Origin: Fibrobacter sp. UWP2
Lineage (GTDB): Bacteria; Fibrobacterota; Fibrobacteria; Fibrobacterales; Fibrobacteraceae
Assembly: GCF_900141705.1 (NCBI RefSeq)
Contig: NZ_FQYM01000010.1
Coordinates: 29,191-93,190, forward strand
Direction of reading: 5' to 3'
DNA: 64,000 nucleotides
The notes under the pieces were generated by a model. It was not told the DNA's origin, did not search any database, and saw nothing but the letters and a program-made list of their open reading frames with translations. This document shows positions 33,551-41,558 of the stretch, piece by piece. A program made the position numbers and the translations under genes. How positions within the stretch are numbered: position 1 is the first letter of the stretch; each line of letters begins with the position of its first letter.

Positions 33551-33583
33551 AAAGCCTCCGGATATGGGTCCGGAGGCTTTGTT
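33551..33583. terminator. Bidirectional rho-independent terminator
   Basis: AAAGCCTCCGGA (33551-33562) pairs perfectly with TCCGGAGGCTTT (33569-33580) around a 6-base loop, with T- and A-rich flanks, so it can end transcripts from both the FISUMP gene and the convergent gene at 33621. Confidence 0.85.
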
Positions 33584-33620
33584 GGGTGTACGGGTTGTTA
33601 GTTGTTAAACTCGTTTATTA

Positions 33621-33916
33621 TTAGAAGAGGGAGCAGGTGGCGCCTTCTTCGTAATAGTAATTGGTTATTCCCATGCCATCGTCAGGGCAAGTAGCGGTAG
33701 CGCCAGAGGGGCAGCTGGAGACGGATTCGGTCTTAACGCCTGTGCTGGAGCCGCCGCAGAGAAGGTCTACCGTAGAGGCATCGCCGTCGATGCACATCTG
33801 GCTACCGTCTTCGTATTTGAAGAGGCAGGCGTCGCCACCCGAAGATTCGTCGTCGCTGCAAGCGGTGAATGCGGCTGCCATGGCAATGATAGAGATAAGA
33901 GAGAGAGTTTTTTCAT
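33621..33916 (-). pseudogene. Small lipoprotein gene frameshifted in an A-run just after its start codon
   Basis: The good start ATG 33916 is followed by six A's; with seven the frame would read MKKTLSLISIIAMAAAFTAC, a textbook lipoprotein signal with cysteine, then SDDESSGG and an 80-residue Cys-rich mature part ending at 33621. With six A's the start frame is lost. Without the frameshift, translation could begin only at the internal ATG 33881 (86 residues), which would lack most of the signal peptide. The mature part has six to seven cysteines and no known domain. Possibilities: pseudogene, phase variation, transcriptional slippage or a sequencing error. Confidence 0.65.
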
Positions 33917-34046
33917 GAGGTGTATTCCTTTGTCTGTGATTGATAACTCAAAGTTAAGTTCTCTTTTTTTAAGTGGGTAGATGCAAGAAGTGACTATTTT
34001 CTTATTTTAAACAGAAAATATGAACAAATTCATGTTTTTTCGAGCT

Positions 34047-34069
34047 ATATGAAACGATGTGTTTCATAT
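34047..34069. repeat. Perfect inverted repeat ATATGAAAC-GATGT-GTTTCATAT
   Basis: Nine-base arms with a 5-base loop in the gene-free stretch 33917-34191. No T-run follows, so it is more likely an operator than a terminator. The rest of that stretch shows no gene. Confidence 0.45.
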
Positions 34070-34176
34070 GGTATTTTGGGGTCTTTTTTGGGACGGTTCA
34101 ATAAATGCATCCAAAAACCGGTGAAAAAGGGTGCCGATGACGGCTCTGGGTCGTTAGGGTGCCCCCTCTTATTAAC

Positions 34177-34184
34177 TATATTTG
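34177..34184 (+). promoter_or_regulatory. TATATTTG (-7-like) promoter element
   Basis: Exact TAnnTTTG match ending 7 bases before ATG 34192, with no Shine-Dalgarno between; a leaderless transcript is likely. Confidence 0.5.
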
Positions 34185-34191
34185 GTGCGCT

Positions 34192-34506
34192 ATGGCTCTT
34201 TGCATAGAAAACGATCAACTGGAAACGGTCCAGCGTATTTTGAGTCTTCACTTCGAGGGCTTGGAAGTTTGGGCCTTTGGCGCCCGCGTGACGGGCGTGG
34301 ACCTGACTCCCGAAACCGAGTTGGAACTGGTGGTGCTCACCCAAAGCCCCATCTCTTTTGAAGACATGGTTGCGGTCGAGAAGGCTTTTGTAGAGAGCGG
34401 GCTTCCATTCCGTGTCGATGTGATGGACTGGGTCAAGCTCCCCGAAACGATGCAAAAACAAATCAAGAAAGAACACGACGTGGTGCAGGCCGCTGCCGAA
34501 GAATAA
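34192..34506 (+). CDS. Minimal nucleotidyltransferase (MNT)-like protein with altered metal site
   Basis: 104 residues from ATG 34192. Residues about 15-45 follow the MNT pattern (LHFEGLEVWAFGARVTG, then ETELELVVLT), where active members have GS-R...SDLDL. Here the first motif is GAR and both metal-binding aspartates of D-x-D are glutamates (ELE). MNT proteins act as antitoxins or AMPylating enzymes paired with HEPN toxins; no HEPN gene is next to it. It is followed after 6 bases by a ligand-binding protein gene. The likeness is moderate; activity is doubtful. Confidence 0.6.
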   Translation: MALCIENDQLETVQRILSLHFEGLEVWAFGARVTGVDLTPETELELVVLTQSPISFEDMVAVEKAFVESGLPFRVDVMDWVKLPETMQKQIKKEHDVVQAAAEE

Positions 34507-34512
34507 TTGAAT

Positions 34513-36345
34513 ATGAAACGTCTTTTACCCCTTCTCGTTGCAACCCTCCTTTCTACACCGCTCTTTGCCCAGGACGAAGTGGCGCAGGCAAAAGCCTTAA
34601 TCCGCGACGGCAAGTGCGCTGACGCCATTGCCCCGCTGCAAAAGCTCTCCAAGGCGAAGTTCAAGACCCATGCGGGCGCCCAAGCCTCCGTGATGCTCAC
34701 GGAATGCTACCTGCGCGAACACAAGCGCGACGAGGCCCTCTCGCTCTCGTCTAAGTTCCTGGAATATCACGTTTCTTCGGAATACCGTGAACGTATGGAA
34801 CTGGCGCACGCCATTTTGTTGGTCGAGAAGGGTTCCGTTTATGAGGGCGTCGAGGCGATGCTCCGCATTTTGGCCTACACCAAGAATCCGGCGGCACGCA
34901 GCCGCACCAAGGAAGTGGCCGTACAAACACTGGCCGCGAGCCTCATGACGGCCGACCAGTTGCAGGCCTTGCTCGAAAAGTACCCGGTCGACAAGGACGT
35001 TGTGGGTTGGATGCAGCTCCAGGTGGGCCGCGAAAGCCAAAATGCAAGGCGCTACAAGGCCGCCCGCTATTGGTACAAGAAGGTTTTGAAGGGCGGCGTT
35101 GCCGAGAACCTCTCGAAGACCGCCGAAAAGGGCCTGGAATCCCTCGAGGACCAGGGCGCCGGCATGCCGACGGTTTTGGTGTTGGCGCCGCTCTCGGGTG
35201 ACTTTGCCGAATTTGGCGCCGCCGCCATCCAGGGCGTGCTCTTGGCGCAGGAACAGGCGGGCCTCACCAAAAAAGTGAACGTGCGCATTGCCGATACCCG
35301 TGCCGACGCAGCGCAGGCCCTGATGCGCACGCAGCAGGCCATCAACCAAGACAGCATTATCGCAGTGATTGGCCCCATCATGAGCGCCCCGGCGGCGACC
35401 GTGGCCGCTTGGCTCGGCAGCAACTTCCAGAACATCCCGATGCTCACCCCGACGGCCACCGACGACGGCATCGCCAAGATGGGCCCGAACATTTTCCAGG
35501 TGAACATCACCATGGACAACCTGGCGCAGAGCATTGCCGACTTTGCCACCAAGTGCTTGAACATCCGCGAGTTCGCCATCATGAGCCCGCTGGGCGATTA
35601 CGGCTCCTCGATGACCACGAGCTTTACGCGTGCCGTGGAGCGTCGCGGCGGCAACATCGTGGCGTTCCGCAACTACGAAGAGGGCCGCCCCGACTACAAG
35701 ACCGAATTTGACCTGCTGCGCGATGTGCGCTTTAAGCAGGAAAACCGCCGCAGGAACATTGCCCGCGGCGCTAGCGACCTCGATGCTGTGAGCCCCAAGG
35801 AACGCCGTTTCTACATGAGCGATTCCACGTTCAACATCCCGGGCATCTTTATCCCGGCGACGAACCCGGGCGATGCCGGCGCCATGGTGAGCCAGGTGGC
35901 GTTCAACAAGATTTCGGGCGTGATGCTCGGTGCCTCCGGCTGGTACGGCCGCGAACTTTTGATTCGCGGTAAGCGCCTGGTCGACAGCTCGTTCTTTAGC
36001 GTGCCCGCCCTCGACATGAACGGCAACGCCGAGGCCTTTGACAAGTTCTCCAAGGCCTTCCAGGAACGCTGGGGTGCCGAACCGGGTGAAGATAAAGTAA
36101 GCGGCCTCAGCTATGACGCCGCAAACATCGTGTTCACGACGCTTGCCAAAAAGCCCGAGAGCCTGACCAACGCGTTAAACAACGCCGATGAGTTCAAGGG
36201 CGTTTATGGCGACATCAAGTTCAAACGCGGCGCCAACGTCAACACCAAGATTGTGACGGTGCAAAAGGGCAAGTTCGAGACGATGGACGGGTGCAAAATC
36301 CCGAGTGTCGAAGCCAAGTCTAAGGAAGGCGACTCCAAAAAGTAA
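34513..36345 (+). CDS. Periplasmic ligand-binding protein, LpoA/LivJ-like, with N-terminal TPR-like part
   Basis: 610 residues from ATG 34513 (TTG 34507 is a weak alternative). Signal peptide MKRLLPLLVATLLSTPLFAQ. Residues about 25-210 are helical repeats of TPR type; residues about 215-590 form a type 1 periplasmic-binding fold (VLVLAPLSGDFAEFGAAAIQGV, AVIGPIMSAPAATVAAWLG, IPMLTPTATDDGIA). This two-part build is that of LpoA-type activators of penicillin-binding proteins, though branched-chain amino acid binding proteins share the second half. No transporter genes are adjacent, favouring a cell-envelope role. Confidence 0.75.
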   Translation: MKRLLPLLVATLLSTPLFAQDEVAQAKALIRDGKCADAIAPLQKLSKAKFKTHAGAQASVMLTECYLREHKRDEALSLSSKFLEYHVSSEYRERMELAHAILLVEKGSVYEGVEAMLRILAYTKNPAARSRTKEVAVQTLAASLMTADQLQALLEKYPVDKDVVGWMQLQVGRESQNARRYKAARYWYKKVLKGGVAENLSKTAEKGLESLEDQGAGMPTVLVLAPLSGDFAEFGAAAIQGVLLAQEQAGLTKKVNVRIADTRADAAQALMRTQQAINQDSIIAVIGPIMSAPAATVAAWLGSNFQNIPMLTPTATDDGIAKMGPNIFQVNITMDNLAQSIADFATKCLNIREFAIMSPLGDYGSSMTTSFTRAVERRGGNIVAFRNYEEGRPDYKTEFDLLRDVRFKQENRRRNIARGASDLDAVSPKERRFYMSDSTFNIPGIFIPATNPGDAGAMVSQVAFNKISGVMLGASGWYGRELLIRGKRLVDSSFFSVPALDMNGNAEAFDKFSKAFQERWGAEPGEDKVSGLSYDAANIVFTTLAKKPESLTNALNNADEFKGVYGDIKFKRGANVNTKIVTVQKGKFETMDGCKIPSVEAKSKEGDSKK

Positions 36346-36588
36346 CTAGCCGACGTCGGCGAAGTCCTCGTCGTCCATGTCAACGCATGGGCCAATGATG
36401 GCCGCCGCCACAAATTCGGGGGAGTCCCCGTTGCGGTAATAAACGCCCAAACGGTCGTCGTCGAGGACGTCTTCGAGGTTCACTCCGCTGGTGGCATTGA
36501 GGATTTCACGGAGGCGACTCTTGAAAGTCTGAAACCCCGTGTGGATCAGGTAAAAAGAAAGCGTGGATGTTTTATGGAGCAGTTTCAT
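36346..36588 (-). CDS. Small acidic protein, hypothetical
   Basis: 80 residues. ATG 36588 has a very good Shine-Dalgarno (GGAGGT, 6 bases upstream). The protein is acidic at its C-terminus (CVDMDDEDFADVG), with no membrane segment. It abuts the stop codon of the convergent gene at 36345. No family recognised; the strong ribosome site and complete small frame support it as real. Confidence 0.55.
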   Translation of the reverse strand: MKLLHKTSTLSFYLIHTGFQTFKSRLREILNATSGVNLEDVLDDDRLGVYYRNGDSPEFVAAAIIGPCVDMDDEDFADVG

Positions 36589-36852
36589 AATTGACCTCCA
36601 AGGTGAATCCTTTAAACACATTATACTTTTTGCCCCTTTTGCAAGGCAAGTGATAAAAATCATACCCCATTTTTGAAACTTCCGGAATGCTTGCAATCCC
36701 GCGCCGTTATTGGGCTCACGAACGTTTTGTGATGAATGTGTAACTTGTTGAGGGTCAATAATTTGAACGTCTGGTTTGAGTCAAATTTTGGCACTGGGCG
36801 ATGTTGGCGTCCTTTTATTCCATTTTGGATTATCAAAAGCCCCTTGTTTTTG

Positions 36853-36860
36853 TATCTTTG
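36853..36860 (+). promoter_or_regulatory. TATCTTTG (-7-like) promoter element
   Basis: Exact TAnnTTTG match ending 6 bases before ATG 36867, with no Shine-Dalgarno. The rest of the gap 36589-36866 shows nothing else I can name. Confidence 0.5.
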
Positions 36861-36866
36861 ACCATC

Positions 36867-37802
36867 ATGCTGTGTCGTTTTTTGTTGATATCGCTTATGC
36901 TGTCGGGTTTCGCCTTTGCCGAAAACCTCACGCTTGCGCTGCCCGATTCGCTTTCGCAACTCGTTTCGAAGGCGACCGCCCAGACGATGGCGCTCAAGTA
37001 TGGCGACGCGATGGCGACGGCAAAAACGTTGCGGAGCCATAACGAGGGGGCGGGTTGCGTTCTCGAGAACATTGTGCGCATTAGCATTTACGATGACCTC
37101 GGCGATACGGCCGCCCTGTTTACCGCGGGCAAGCAGTTGGAAAAATGCAAGTCTGAGGGCATGTGGGACGCGCTTCGCAAGTTCGAATTGGGTTACGTAC
37201 AAAGTGAAACGGGGCACTCCGTGTCGGGAGCGCTCAAAACGCGATCTGCCGCCAAGATGTTCGAGGATTCCAAGGACCAGGAGGCCCGCGCCTTTTACGC
37301 CATTTATGCCTACTATGTGGACAAGAGTTTTAGCTGGGTGCCGTTTAAGTCGGACCACCGCGAAGAGTACCTGGCGGTGCTCGACAGTGCCTCCAAAAAA
37401 TCAACTCGCTTTTGGCCCCTTTTTTTGACGCCGTTAATTTGGATGCACTACGACAAGGAGGACTTCAATACAGGTCTTAAACTTGCCGAGCGCGGGCTTG
37501 CCAAGGCGCCCAACCACCCGGTGATGCTCCAGATCAAGGCCGACATGCTTTACCGCCTCAAGCGTTACGATGAGGCCGCCGATATTTACGAGAAGAGCGC
37601 AGCCGATTATATGAAGCGCAAGGGCGCGTCCATTCGTTACTGGTGCTCGGTGCTGAACCTCATTCGCATTTACCATGACGCCGGCAAAAAGGACAAGGCC
37701 GCCGAACAGCGCGCCAAGCTGGACGACCCCAAGTACAGGGCCATCGAGAGCTGGATGCCCGGTTCCTTGATGGATGATCTCAAAAAACGTAAACTATTGT
37801 AA
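36867..37802 (+). CDS. Secreted TPR-repeat protein, hypothetical
   Basis: 311 residues from ATG 36867; signal peptide MLCRFLLISLMLSGFAFA. The mature part is all helical, with TPR-like units clearest at about 210-280 (NTGLKLAERGLAKAPNHPVML, YRLKRYDEAADIYEKSAADY). It would serve as a periplasmic or outer-membrane-side protein interaction scaffold. Start chosen because the signal peptide begins there and a promoter element sits just before it. Function unknown. Confidence 0.65.
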   Translation: MLCRFLLISLMLSGFAFAENLTLALPDSLSQLVSKATAQTMALKYGDAMATAKTLRSHNEGAGCVLENIVRISIYDDLGDTAALFTAGKQLEKCKSEGMWDALRKFELGYVQSETGHSVSGALKTRSAAKMFEDSKDQEARAFYAIYAYYVDKSFSWVPFKSDHREEYLAVLDSASKKSTRFWPLFLTPLIWMHYDKEDFNTGLKLAERGLAKAPNHPVMLQIKADMLYRLKRYDEAADIYEKSAADYMKRKGASIRYWCSVLNLIRIYHDAGKKDKAAEQRAKLDDPKYRAIESWMPGSLMDDLKKRKLL

Positions 37803-37887
37803 TTTTTGAAGAACCCTAAATTTTTTTAGGAACAATCCTGGGCAAAAATCCGTTTTAAGGAATAGACACCTTAAAAACGGAGTTTAT

Positions 37888-38529
37888 ATGCCTACTAAAA
37901 AAGTCCTTCGCATCGCCTTCTTTATAGACGGCTTCACCTTAAAGAAGGTGAACGAATATTACCGCCAGTTCCACCCTTACCACACGCGCTTGAACTTTCG
38001 CGGGCTCAAGAGCTGGACGCGCCGCGAAGCCGTAAAGCTGTTCGCGCAAGAGCGTAGCGGCGTGGTTATGGAGTGCCACTACTATCATCCGTACCGGAAG
38101 TCCAAATACAGGAGAGGGAACGGGATTGTGGGCTTTGAGCGCGAGCTGCGCCATGTGGGCTTCAACATCCACTATGCCGAGACGGCGACTCTGGGGCGTC
38201 ATACGCCGAACATCGGCCTCATGGACGACGCCATGATGTTTGCCTCTTACGGGCATTTTGACGTGGCTGTGCTGCTCAGTACGCAGGCGCAGTATTCGCC
38301 TTTCCCCGAGATGCTCCGCTGCTGCGGGGTGCGCACGCTGGTGCTGGGCTGGAACTTTGCCTACCCCAAGGACGACCGCTGGATTTGCTGGAAGACGGAC
38401 GAGGGATTGCGGGAAAAATGCGACTACTACGTGGCCATGGAGCAGGTGGCGAACGCCCACCCGCCGGTGGACCCGGGCGAGGTAGGGCTCTTTGAAAAAG
38501 CGCCAACGGGATTTAGGCAAACGGCCTAG
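37888..38529 (+). CDS. NYN-domain (LabA/DUF88-like) protein with incomplete catalytic site
   Basis: 213 residues. FFIDGFTLKKV at the start is the first NYN/PIN-like motif (Asp kept), GLMDDAMMF the middle one, and DVAVLLSTQAQYSPFPEMLRCCG aligns with the S-G-D-x-D-F motif, where both aspartates are replaced (T and Q). NYN proteins are usually RNases; loss of two acidic residues suggests an inactive or altered enzyme. The central basic stretch (RKSKYRRGNG) could bind nucleic acid. A terminator follows. Confidence 0.7.
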   Translation: MPTKKVLRIAFFIDGFTLKKVNEYYRQFHPYHTRLNFRGLKSWTRREAVKLFAQERSGVVMECHYYHPYRKSKYRRGNGIVGFERELRHVGFNIHYAETATLGRHTPNIGLMDDAMMFASYGHFDVAVLLSTQAQYSPFPEMLRCCGVRTLVLGWNFAYPKDDRWICWKTDEGLREKCDYYVAMEQVANAHPPVDPGEVGLFEKAPTGFRQTA

Positions 38530-38542
38530 AGGCAACAAAAAA

Positions 38543-38568
38543 ACGGCTTGCACCTGGCAAGCCGTCTT
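38543..38568. terminator. Rho-independent terminator between convergent genes
   Basis: ACGGCTTGC (38543-38551) pairs perfectly with GCAAGCCGT (38557-38565), flanked by A-run and CTTTGTT, so it works in both directions. Confidence 0.8.
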
Positions 38569-38585
38569 TGTTAAAAACGCTTGGA

Positions 38586-39452
38586 TTAAAGCTTGTCGTC
38601 CTGCTTCTTTTGCCAGTCGCTGCGGAAGATCCAGGTAAGGCGGAGGCCAATGAACCATGTGTCGCCCACATTGTCCGTGTCGTACATGTTGTAGGCGGTT
38701 TCGAGCCTGTTGCCTTCGACGTTGAGTTCGTTGTAGCGCACGTAACGGTAGCCGCCGTAGGCGCCAATGCCGATCGGGCCGAATTCAAGACGGAGTTCCA
38801 GTTCTGCGTTGACCGAGGAGGCCATGGTGCTGTAGTAGCGGTCGCGGAGAGTGGCGTAGGTACCCGGTTTATCAATGCTTTCTATGTCGAAGCTGGAGGC
38901 AAAGTGGAAGTTGATGAGGTTGAAGCCGATACCGACGGCGGGAATCAGGTTGATGATGGTGTTCTCGCCAAAGAGCTTCCAACCGAACATCCAGTCGGCG
39001 CCGTAGGTGAACCAGCGGACATCGTACAGCGGGAACTTTTGGGTGTCGGAACCGTCCTCGGAGACGGTGGCGTAGGTTGCGCTCGGACGCTTCGAAGTCT
39101 GGGTAGGCATGAAGTTGATATCGAACCAGGTCAGGAACTGCTTGTACTGGGCACCCATGTTGACGTGCAGGCCAATGAAGTAGTCTTCGAACTTGGAGTA
39201 CTTGAGGGTGCCAACGTAATCCTGCTCGACCGAGTCCCCTGCGGGGGTGGACCTGTGGGCACCGTTAACGAAAGCGGTCTGGTTCACATATTTTTGGAAT
39301 TCACTGAACATGCCGCGGTAGTCGCCGCCAATGGAAATGAATCCGCGAACGTGGTCTTTTTCGTAAAAACCGTTGTCGCTCTCGGCGGAGGCGCTCGTTG
39401 CAAATGTGAGGACGCATGCCAATGCGGCCAAGAAAGCTATTTTTGTCTTCAT
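38586..39452 (-). CDS. Outer-membrane beta-barrel protein, hypothetical
   Basis: 288 residues with signal peptide MKTKIAFLAALACVLTFATSASA. The mature part consists of amphipathic strands (FEDYFIGLHVNMGAQYKQFL, IGIGAYGGYRYVRYN, TWFIGLRLTWIF) with many aromatic residues; a short charged tail follows. It fits an outer-membrane barrel of 10-12 strands. No named family. Start has GGGAG about 9 bases upstream. Confidence 0.65.
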   Translation of the reverse strand: MKTKIAFLAALACVLTFATSASAESDNGFYEKDHVRGFISIGGDYRGMFSEFQKYVNQTAFVNGAHRSTPAGDSVEQDYVGTLKYSKFEDYFIGLHVNMGAQYKQFLTWFDINFMPTQTSKRPSATYATVSEDGSDTQKFPLYDVRWFTYGADWMFGWKLFGENTIINLIPAVGIGFNLINFHFASSFDIESIDKPGTYATLRDRYYSTMASSVNAELELRLEFGPIGIGAYGGYRYVRYNELNVEGNRLETAYNMYDTDNVGDTWFIGLRLTWIFRSDWQKKQDDKL

Positions 39453-39493
39453 ACAAGACTCCCAATAAGGAAATTCCGATGTATAAAATACAT

Positions 39494-39501
39494 TATCTTT
39501 G
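39494..39501 (+). promoter_or_regulatory. TATCTTTG (-7-like) promoter element
   Basis: Exact TAnnTTTG match ending 4 bases before ATG 39506, which supports that start for the next gene and again suggests a leaderless mRNA. Confidence 0.45.
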
Positions 39502-39505
39502 GGAA

Positions 39506-40708
39506 ATGTGCAGGGGAAAAATTCATAAGATGTTAAAAATCAACAGTTTACGAACATTTTTGCGCCCGTTCCTGGGGTCCAGGTTGGGGCTGTTTTGCGT
39601 TTTGGCGGCGCTTTTGTGTGTGCCGGCATGTTTTTTGGGTGCTTGTGGCTCGGGTGAGGAAACTCCCTCGTGTAGTGACGACGGGCAGTTCAAGGCAGTC
39701 CAGTATAGCAAGCTTTTTCGTTTGGGGACGGCATGCGGCAAGCCCGCCGCCCAGATCATGTCGATTGTGGGTGGGGATACTCTGGTCAAGGAGATTGTGT
39801 TTGAGAAGCCCGTCAAGCGGGCGGTGGTGCTCTCGTCGGCTCAAATTGGCTACATGGCAAGGCTCGGAGCTGCGGACCGCATTGTGGGTGTGGGCGAGGG
39901 CAAGTACGTGGTCGACAGCAGCCTGTACGGCAAGGTCGCCGAGGTGGGGAACGGTCCTGCGCTTTCGCTCGAGAAGGTGGCGGACCTCAAGCCCGACATG
40001 GTGATGACCTTTGCGACCGGCGGCGGCAAAGACGATTACGAACACCTGCAAAAATTGGGACTCCCGCTGATCCTTACCTCGGAGTGGCAAGAACAGAACC
40101 CGCTTGCCAAGGCAGAGTGGATTAAGTTGTTCGGAATGATGCTCGACGAAGGGGACGGGGCGATGGTGCGCCGTGCGGACTCGATTTTTAAGGCAGAGAC
40201 GGTTCATTACGCCAAGACTTATATACGCCGCGCTCCACCAAAAAAGAAAAAGCGTCCGCGTGTTTTGGCCGGGATGGCCTATGGTGGCGTGTGGTACGCA
40301 CCCGGGGGCAAAAGTTTTACCGCGACCCTAATCCAAGATGCGGGAGGCCTTTACCTGTGGGCAGGTGACACGACCCGCGAGTTGCGCCTGTCGCTCGAGG
40401 AGGTGCTTGCCCTTGCCGACAGTGCCGACGTGTGGGTGAATCCGGGAATGTTCTCGAAGCCCGACGAAATATTGGCTGCGGAGCCGCGTGTCGCGAACAT
40501 CAAGGCGTTCAGGGAAAAACGCGTGTGCCAAAATGACGGGATTAAGGGCCCTGGCGACGGCAACGATTTTTACGAGGGGGCTGTGGCTCGACCTGCTGAG
40601 CTGTTGGAAAACATGAACCGGTGCTTGTATCAGGAGATAGGGGCTGATAATGGTGTCAATTCGCCAAAGCCCGCTTACAAATGGTATAGAAATATTTATA
40701 ATTTCTAA
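39506..40708 (+). CDS. Lipoprotein, iron-siderophore/cobalamin-type periplasmic binding protein (BtuF/FhuD-like)
   Basis: 400 residues from ATG 39506 (ATG 39530 is the alternative). A long basic N-region precedes the lipobox LGAC. The rest is the helical-backbone metal receptor fold of class III binding proteins: KRAVVLSSAQIGYMARLGAADRIVGV, SLEKVADLKPDMVMTFA, then GGVWYAPGGKSFTATLIQDAGG. It should deliver an iron chelate or cobalamin to an ABC importer, but no permease or ATPase gene is adjacent. Four bases separate it from the sensor gene at 40713, so both are probably co-expressed. Confidence 0.8.
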   Translation: MCRGKIHKMLKINSLRTFLRPFLGSRLGLFCVLAALLCVPACFLGACGSGEETPSCSDDGQFKAVQYSKLFRLGTACGKPAAQIMSIVGGDTLVKEIVFEKPVKRAVVLSSAQIGYMARLGAADRIVGVGEGKYVVDSSLYGKVAEVGNGPALSLEKVADLKPDMVMTFATGGGKDDYEHLQKLGLPLILTSEWQEQNPLAKAEWIKLFGMMLDEGDGAMVRRADSIFKAETVHYAKTYIRRAPPKKKKRPRVLAGMAYGGVWYAPGGKSFTATLIQDAGGLYLWAGDTTRELRLSLEEVLALADSADVWVNPGMFSKPDEILAAEPRVANIKAFREKRVCQNDGIKGPGDGNDFYEGAVARPAELLENMNRCLYQEIGADNGVNSPKPAYKWYRNIYNF

Positions 40709-40712
40709 CATT

Positions 40713-41516
40713 ATGAAAGCTCCTACTGGAATTGGTGATTGGATTGCCTCGACTTATGAATCTAGAGTGCCTTTTTTGCAACAGGTGCCTAGGGATTGTG
40801 CCGACTTTTTACTGTTGAATGCGCAGATTCGCGAGTACGATGCCGGCGAAGTGATTATTCAAGGTGGTGTCGAGGGCGACTGTTTTTGCGTGATGCAGAG
40901 TGGTCGTGCCCGCGTGTGCGGTCAGTTTTTGCCCGACGGTCATTACAATGTGCTCGCCTACATCGAGAGCGGCGCTTGCTTTGCCGAGATGTCCATTCTT
41001 TGTAACGAGCTCACCAGCAATACTATCATTGCCGACGACGAAGGCTGCACGGTGTTGCAGATCCCGAAGGCCGAGTTCGTGAAGTTCCTCGACAAGAACC
41101 CGAACATCATGGTGTACCTGTACAAGGTGGTTGCCGACAACCTTCGCGTGAAGAACCAGGCGTTTGACGAATTCCAGCGTCTCTCCCTTTTGGCGAGCGG
41201 CAAGGTGCTTCCGTTTATCGATTTTGCCCAGACAATGGAAAAGAGCCGCATCACCGGTACCGTGGTTTGTGAATCTCACGGCGAACGCGGTTTTGTGGCA
41301 TTCCGTGAAGGCCGTATCTGCTGTGCCAAGTGTGGCAAACTGGCAGGTCCGGATGCCCTCGAGAAGATTCTCTCGTGGGGCGACGACTCGCTGTTCAAGT
41401 TGGACACCCACTTGATGCCCGAGGTGGTGAACATCAACCAGCAGGCCGATACGACGAGCCTCATCTTGGATGCTCTCAGAAATATTGATGAAAAACAAGG
41501 CGCCCAGAAAAAATAG
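40713..41516 (+). CDS. Cyclic-nucleotide-binding domain plus DUF4388/PATAN-like domain
   Basis: 267 residues from ATG 40713. Residues about 15-145 form a cNMP-binding barrel (AGEVIIQGGVEGDCFCVMQSGRARV, then AYIESGACFAEMSILCNE; the usual GE..A..A..R signature is only partly kept). There is no DNA-binding helix-turn-helix. The C-terminal part (about 160-255) resembles DUF4388/PATAN (SGKVLPFIDFAQTMEKSRITGTVVC, GFVAFREGRICCAKCGKLAG), a regulatory domain common in gliding and signalling proteins. CCAKC could bind metal. Likely a cytoplasmic signal-response protein; partner unknown. Confidence 0.75.
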   Translation: MKAPTGIGDWIASTYESRVPFLQQVPRDCADFLLLNAQIREYDAGEVIIQGGVEGDCFCVMQSGRARVCGQFLPDGHYNVLAYIESGACFAEMSILCNELTSNTIIADDEGCTVLQIPKAEFVKFLDKNPNIMVYLYKVVADNLRVKNQAFDEFQRLSLLASGKVLPFIDFAQTMEKSRITGTVVCESHGERGFVAFREGRICCAKCGKLAGPDALEKILSWGDDSLFKLDTHLMPEVVNINQQADTTSLILDALRNIDEKQGAQKK

Positions 41517-41528
41517 GGCTCAACAATG

Positions 41529-41547
41529 TGCCGCACAATAAGCGGCA
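41529..41547 (+). promoter_or_regulatory. Hairpin TGCCGC-acaataa-GCGGCA just before the purM ribosome site
   Basis: A 6-bp perfect stem ends 2 bases before AAGGAAAA, the purM Shine-Dalgarno. It could influence ribosome access or be a weak terminator of the preceding gene; no T-run is present. Confidence 0.35.
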
Positions 41548-41558
41548 AAGGAAAAAAG

